Source: Thermoguttaceae bacterium (GTDB lineage: Bacteria > Planctomycetota > Planctomycetia > Pirellulales > Thermoguttaceae). Taken from it: a stretch of 64,000 nucleotides of DNA. Shown in pieces: positions 59,265 through 64,000 of this stretch. The notes below the pieces were generated by a model that worked only from the letters and a program-made list of their open reading frames with translations, ran no database searches and had not been told where the DNA came from. Within the stretch, counting starts at the first letter, position 1; every line of letters starts with the position of its first letter. A program made the translations under genes and the position numbers. The stretch lies in contig JAFRFG010000046.1 in the NCBI GenBank assembly GCA_017434455.1, positions 1 to 64,000 on the forward strand, given 5' to 3'.

Positions 59265-61661
59265 ATGTTCAAGGCAGCTAAGTTCGCGGCATTAGCCATC
59301 ATCCTCCCGCTTGTTTTGGCAAGCGTGTCAAACCTGTACGGCGCTGAGGCGCGGACGCTCACCCTCTTCGGCGAGGGGGTCTCCCCCTCCCCGATCGTTC
59401 TTCCCGAGGAGCCGAGCGCCGTACAAAAGACCGCCGCCGAGGAACTGGCCTCGTTCCTCGGCCAAGTGACCGGAGCGGAATTTCCGATCATCGGCGAAAG
59501 CGCCGCCGACCAGCGGGGAGTGAATCTCGTCATCGGCCCGAGCGCCCTGTCGAAGAAGCTCCTGGCCGCCGCCGGCGCCGAGCCGGAAGAGACCATCGCT
59601 CAAGACGGTATCATTATTCACAGCGTGGGAAACAGCATTGTCTTTTCCGGCCACCCGCAGCGCGGGCCGCTGTACGCCGTCTATACGTTCCTGGAAGATG
59701 TCGTCGGCATTCGATGGTGGACCAGCACCGAATCGTTTATTCCCCACAAGACGCGGCTGGAAATATCTCCCCTGGCGATCCGCTACGCGCCGCGAATCAT
59801 CACGCGCGAGGCGTTTTACCTTGACCCGCGCGATGGACAGGCCGGAGGCATCTTCTCCGCACGAGTCAAGGCAAACGGCAATTCCAACCCTATTCCCCCC
59901 GAGTACGGCGGACACGAGACATTCTGTTTTTTTGTCCATTCTTTCTACCCGATTCTTCCCCCGGAAAAATATTTTGACGAGCATCCCGAATGGTATTCTC
60001 TGGTCGACGGGGTGCGGACGCACGACCGGGCGCAGCTGTGCCTGACCAACCCCGAGATGAAGAAGGAGTTCATCCGCAACGCGCTGCGTTTCCTCAAAGA
60101 CGACCCCGACGCGAGAATCATCTCGATCAGCCAGAACGATTGGGGGGGCTGGTGCCAGTGCCCCGAATGTCAAAAACTCGTCGATGAGAACGGTTCTCAG
60201 GCCGGACCGCTGATCACCTTTGTCAACGATGTCGCCGAAGCGATCGAGAAAGAACATCCCGACGTCTTCGTCGAGACGCTCGCCTACAGCGATTCCCGCT
60301 TCGCGCCGAAGAAGGTCAAGCCCCGCGACAACGTTCTGGTTCGGCTGTGCTCGATCGAATACTCTTTCCTCACTCCCCTGGCCGAGGGGGGGACTTATAA
60401 TCAGTCGTTTGTCGACTGCCTCGAGAAATGGAGCGCCATCGCCAAACAGCTCTACATCTGGGACTACGTCACCGACTTCAGCAACTACATGCTCCCGCAT
60501 CCGAACCTTCAGGTGCTCGCTCCCAATATTCGGTTCTTCGTGAAGAACCGTGTCATCGGTGTCTTCGAGCAGGGAGACACCTACTGTACGGCGGGGGACT
60601 TTGTCCGTCTGCGCAACTGGGTGATCTCCAAGCTGCTCTGGAACCCGGACCTCGATCAGCGCCAATTAGAAGAGGAGTTCTTAAACGGCTATTATTCCCC
60701 GAAGGTCGGTGCCATTTTGCGCGAGTATCTCGACGTTCTTACCGAAAGCGCGCTGCGCAGCGACGTCAATCTGCGCTGCTATATGTATTCGACCACCGAT
60801 TGGCTCGACACGACATCGCTTCTGAAGGCGACCGACCTGATGAACCGGGCCATCGACGCCGCCCGGGAGGATGAAGCGTCCGACCCCCGGCGCTATGCCG
60901 GTTTGGTGAAAAAGCTCGAGCGCGAATCGATCCCGATCCGGTACGTTTGGCTTTTGGACGGCCGCTCTCACCTCCCCTTCCTCGAACGCCTGGGGATCGA
61001 CTCGCCGCTGTCCTGCGATAGGAACGCGTACTACGAACAGTTCAAAGAGCTTCTCGCCGAAAACCAAGTCGTCACGGCCAATGAGTGGCAGGACCCGAAT
61101 TTCGAGAAATGGCTCGACTCACTGAAGCCGCGCCCGATCCCCAGCGTCCGCTCGTATCCTCCCCAGGTGAAAGAGCTTCCGAATGACTGCTGGATCGATA
61201 CCCACGAGGACGACTGGATGACTGCCGGAATCGGGGAATGGATCTTCTCCGAGGACGATCCGAAGAGCTGCGACGGCCGGACGATCCGCATCGCCGGCAA
61301 CCACCATCAGTGGATCATTATGAAGGAAACCGGCGCAATGAAACTCCTGAATTCGCCTTCCGGCAGCCCCCTCGACGAAGAGGGGCATTTCCGCGGGCGT
61401 ATCCTCCTTTCCGCCCGCTGCGACACGACTGAGGGGGCCGAGGGCGAGGCGCTGGATGTCGGCATCTACGACTGGAAAAGCAAAAAAGGAATCTACGGCC
61501 GCGCTTTGACCGTCGATGAGCTCGCCGGAGACGACTACAAGACAATCGACCTGGGGGAAGTGGAACTGGGGAACAACCTTCAGTTCTGGGTCGCCCCGAA
61601 GAACCGCCCCGAGGAGGTTCCGAATATCTACGTCGACCGGATCATCTTCATCAGACAGTAA
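59265..61661 (+). CDS. DUF4838 secreted protein, array copy 11
   Basis: 798 residues from the ATG at 59265, eight bases after AAGGAG. Signal peptide MFKAAKFAALAIILPLVLASVSNLYG. Second N-terminal class (LTLFGEGVSPSPIVLP). The Cys motif starts at Cys297 with Trp after QND (as in copy 2); Glu435 is present. Full-length with a third type of C-terminal domain (class C: FSEDDPKSCDGRTIRIAGNHHQWIIMKETG). Overall closest to copy 12, with long nearly identical nucleotide stretches, pointing to a recent duplication. Confidence 0.85.
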   Translation: MFKAAKFAALAIILPLVLASVSNLYGAEARTLTLFGEGVSPSPIVLPEEPSAVQKTAAEELASFLGQVTGAEFPIIGESAADQRGVNLVIGPSALSKKLLAAAGAEPEETIAQDGIIIHSVGNSIVFSGHPQRGPLYAVYTFLEDVVGIRWWTSTESFIPHKTRLEISPLAIRYAPRIITREAFYLDPRDGQAGGIFSARVKANGNSNPIPPEYGGHETFCFFVHSFYPILPPEKYFDEHPEWYSLVDGVRTHDRAQLCLTNPEMKKEFIRNALRFLKDDPDARIISISQNDWGGWCQCPECQKLVDENGSQAGPLITFVNDVAEAIEKEHPDVFVETLAYSDSRFAPKKVKPRDNVLVRLCSIEYSFLTPLAEGGTYNQSFVDCLEKWSAIAKQLYIWDYVTDFSNYMLPHPNLQVLAPNIRFFVKNRVIGVFEQGDTYCTAGDFVRLRNWVISKLLWNPDLDQRQLEEEFLNGYYSPKVGAILREYLDVLTESALRSDVNLRCYMYSTTDWLDTTSLLKATDLMNRAIDAAREDEASDPRRYAGLVKKLERESIPIRYVWLLDGRSHLPFLERLGIDSPLSCDRNAYYEQFKELLAENQVVTANEWQDPNFEKWLDSLKPRPIPSVRSYPPQVKELPNDCWIDTHEDDWMTAGIGEWIFSEDDPKSCDGRTIRIAGNHHQWIIMKETGAMKLLNSPSGSPLDEEGHFRGRILLSARCDTTEGAEGEALDVGIYDWKSKKGIYGRALTVDELAGDDYKTIDLGEVELGNNLQFWVAPKNRPEEVPNIYVDRIIFIRQ

Positions 61662-61693
61662 AAACGTGTTTGTCAAAGGATAGGAAAATAACG

Positions 61694-64000
61694 ATGTATA
61701 AGACAGCTAAGATCACGATCCTCGCCGCGGCGCTCCCGCTGCTGGCGGCGTTTCTGTCGGCCACCTTTGGCGGCGAGGCGCCAGCGCTCAAGATCTTCGG
61801 CGAGGGGGTCTCCCCCTGCCCGATCGTTCTTCCCGAGGAGCCCAGCGCCGTTCAAAAGACCGCCGCCGAGGAACTGGCCTCGTTCCTCCATCAGGTGACC
61901 GGAGCGGAATTTCCGATCATCGGCGAAAGCGCCGCCGACCAGCAAGGGGTGAATCTCGTCATCGGCCCGAGCGCGCTGTCGAAGAAGCTCTTGACCGCCG
62001 CCGGCGCCGAGCCGGAAGAGACCCTCGCTCAAGACGGTATCATTATCCACAGCGTGGGAAACAGCGTTGTCTTTTCCGGCCACCCGCAGCGCGGGCCGCT
62101 GTACGCTGTCTATACGTTTCTGGAAGATGTCGTCGGCATTCGATGGTGGACTAGTACCGAATCGTTCATTCCCAAAAAGCGGGAATTGGAAGTTCCTCCT
62201 CTGGCGATCCGCTACGCGCCGCCGATCATCTCGCGTGAGGCGTTCTATCTCGATCCCCACAACGGGCGAGCCGGGGGAATCTTCTCGGCGCGGATGAAGG
62301 CCAACGGACACTTTCACAATGTTCCCGAGGAATACGGCGGGCACATCACCATCCTCTATCTGGTCCATACCTTCTACCCGATCCTCCCGCCGGAAAAATA
62401 TTTTGACGAGCATCCCGAGTGGTACGCCTTAGTCGGCGGCCAGCGGCAGCGCGCCGGGGCGCAGCTGTGCCTGAGCAACCCAGAGATGAAGAAACAGTTC
62501 ATCCGCAATACGCTGAGGATTCTCGAGGAGAACCCGGGAACAAAGATCATCTCCGTCAGCCAGAACGACTGCGGCGGCTGGTGCCAGTGCCCCGAGTGTC
62601 AAAAGTTAGTCGATGAGAACGGCTCTCAGGCCGGGCCGCTGATCAGGTTCGTCAACGACGTGGCCGAAGCGGTGGAAGAAAAGTACCCCGACGTCCTGGT
62701 CGAGACGCTCGCCTACCAGGATTCCCGTTTCGCGCCGACAAAGGTTAAGCCCCGCGACAACGTTCTGGTTCGGCTCTGCTCGATCGAGTACTCGTTCCTG
62801 ACCCCACTGGCCGACGGCGGGGTGTACAACGAGTCGTTTGTCGACTGCATTGAGAAATGGAGCGCCATCGCCAAACAGCTCTACATCTGGGATTACGTCA
62901 CCAACTTCAGCAACTATATGCTCCCGCATCCGAACTTTCAGGTGCTGGCTCCCAACATTCGTTTCTTCGTGAAGAACCATACCGTCGGCTGTTACGAGCA
63001 GGGGGACGCGGAATGTTCGGCCGGGGACTTTGTCCGGCTGCGCAACTGGGTGATCTCCAAGCTCCTTTGGAACCCGGACCTCGATCAGCGCCAACTGGAG
63101 GATGAGTTCTTAAACGGCTACTATTCCCCCCGCGTCGGGGCCATTCTGCGCGAGTATCTTGACGTTCTCACCGAAAGCGCGCTGAGGTCCGACGTCAATC
63201 TGCGCTGCTATATGATGTCGACCACCGCCTGGCTCGACACCGAATCGCTTCTTAAGGCGACCGATCTGATGAACCGGGCGATCGACACCGCCCGGGAAGA
63301 TGAGGCGTCCGACCCGCAGCGCTATGCCGGTTTAACGAAAAAGTTAGAGCGCGAATCGGTTCCGATCCGGTACGTCTGGCTTCTGGACGGCCGCGCCCAT
63401 CACCCCTTCATCGAGCGTCTGGGGCTCGACTCGCCGCTGTGCGGGGACATGAACGCGTACTACGAGAAGTTCAAAGAGATCCTCACCGAAAACCACGTCG
63501 CCACGGCCAAAGAATGGCAGCAGAAGAATTATCAGCGATGGCTCGACTCACTGCGGCCGCGCGAGATGCCGTCCATCCACTCGTATCCTCCCCAGGTGGA
63601 AGAGCTCCCGAACGACTGCTGGATCGATACCCATGAGGCGGATTGGGTCACTTTTGGGATCGGGGAATGGATCTTCCCCGAGGACGACCCGAAGAGCAGC
63701 GATGGCCGGACGATCCGTATCGCCGGCAACCACCATCAGTGGATCATTATGCGGGACACCGACGGATTGAAGATCCTCCGCTCCCCGTCCGGCAGCGCTC
63801 CCAGCGAAGAGGGGCGTTTCCGCGGACGGGTACTCATTTCCGCCCGCTGCGACACGACCGAGGGGGCCGCGGGGGAGGCGCTCGATGTCGGTATTTACGA
63901 CTGGAAAAACCGAAGGGGAACCTACGGCCGCGCCCTGACCGTCGACGAACTGGCCGGCGATGATTACAAGACGATCGATCTGGGGGAGATGGAACTGGGG
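61694..64000 (+). CDS. DUF4838 secreted protein, array copy 12, partial (3' end outside window)
   Basis: 769 residues are visible from the ATG at 61694 to the window end, with no stop; some 30 more are expected. Signal peptide MYKTAKITILAAALPLLAAFLSATFG. Second N-terminal class (LKIFGEGVSPCPIVLP). The Cys motif starts at Cys297; Glu435 lies in CYEQGD. Class C C-terminal domain (FPEDDPKSSDGRTIRIAGNHHQW) reaching DDYKTIDLGEMELG. 32 bp after copy 11. The array may continue beyond the window. Confidence 0.85.
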   Translation, partial: MYKTAKITILAAALPLLAAFLSATFGGEAPALKIFGEGVSPCPIVLPEEPSAVQKTAAEELASFLHQVTGAEFPIIGESAADQQGVNLVIGPSALSKKLLTAAGAEPEETLAQDGIIIHSVGNSVVFSGHPQRGPLYAVYTFLEDVVGIRWWTSTESFIPKKRELEVPPLAIRYAPPIISREAFYLDPHNGRAGGIFSARMKANGHFHNVPEEYGGHITILYLVHTFYPILPPEKYFDEHPEWYALVGGQRQRAGAQLCLSNPEMKKQFIRNTLRILEENPGTKIISVSQNDCGGWCQCPECQKLVDENGSQAGPLIRFVNDVAEAVEEKYPDVLVETLAYQDSRFAPTKVKPRDNVLVRLCSIEYSFLTPLADGGVYNESFVDCIEKWSAIAKQLYIWDYVTNFSNYMLPHPNFQVLAPNIRFFVKNHTVGCYEQGDAECSAGDFVRLRNWVISKLLWNPDLDQRQLEDEFLNGYYSPRVGAILREYLDVLTESALRSDVNLRCYMMSTTAWLDTESLLKATDLMNRAIDTAREDEASDPQRYAGLTKKLERESVPIRYVWLLDGRAHHPFIERLGLDSPLCGDMNAYYEKFKEILTENHVATAKEWQQKNYQRWLDSLRPREMPSIHSYPPQVEELPNDCWIDTHEADWVTFGIGEWIFPEDDPKSSDGRTIRIAGNHHQWIIMRDTDGLKILRSPSGSAPSEEGRFRGRVLISARCDTTEGAAGEALDVGIYDWKNRRGTYGRALTVDELAGDDYKTIDLGEMELG

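Noticed and set aside
57365-60665. Two antisense 445-codon frames (57365-58702 and 59328-60665)
   Set aside because: They lie antisense to DUF4838 copies 10 and 11 at matching positions; their similarity simply reflects the duplicated sense genes and GC-rich third positions.
1-64000. CRISPR arrays, tRNA or rRNA genes, insertion sequences
   Set aside because: I looked for regularly spaced long repeats, cloverleaf-like segments in gaps, and transposase motifs and found none; the only large repeats are the coding paralogues.

Overview
The window looks like a chromosomal segment of a planctomycete, probably a polysaccharide-degrading or gut-type member of the Pirellulales. The evidence is two OmpL-like (BBP2-type) outer-membrane porins, a protein with squalene-cyclase-type repeats plus DUF4159, a Ser/Thr kinase with the N-terminal layout common in planctomycetes, a secreted Cys-rich protein of planctomycete type, and a very large set of DUF4838 proteins. 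This assignment is inference from gene content; there is no rRNA in the window to confirm it.

Region 1 (1-31.6 kb) is a mosaic of short transcription units on both strands: two tandem porin genes with duplicated upstream regions; galactokinase plus a D-2-hydroxyacid dehydrogenase; a membrane-anchored coiled-coil protein; a TPR lipoprotein; an HU-like protein; a phenylacetate-CoA-ligase-like enzyme; an HtrA-type protease; thiL; an HTH regulator behind a textbook sigma-54 promoter; an MsbA-type ABC exporter followed by the DUF4159 protein; a secreted protein, a small lipoprotein and leuA; a kinase fused to a receiver-like domain that lacks its aspartate; a GH97 glycosidase; and a divergent TIM-barrel sugar isomerase/epimerase. 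Several sigma-70-type promoters, intrinsic terminators and unusual short direct-repeat arrays can be read in the intergenic regions.

Region 2 (31.7-64.0 kb) is the striking part. Three tandem paralogues of a Tat-exported GH28-like parallel beta-helix protein are followed by twelve tandem, same-strand paralogues of a Sec-exported DUF4838 protein; the twelfth runs off the end. All fifteen genes are on the + strand, mostly 10-105 bp apart, each with its own ribosome binding site, and I see no convincing internal promoter or terminator. The DUF4838 proteins share a GH67/GH20b-like N-terminal domain, a central DUF4838 domain with an invariant CxCxxC motif, a helical region, and in nine of twelve copies a C-terminal beta-sandwich-like domain. 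Copies 7, 8 and 10 lack that last domain, copy 3 has lost a conserved Glu, and domain classes are shuffled between copies.

Together with the GH97 enzyme, isomerase, galactokinase, dehydrogenase and porins, the array suggests an expanded system for attack on, or binding of, complex glycans. No substrate can be assigned from sequence alone.
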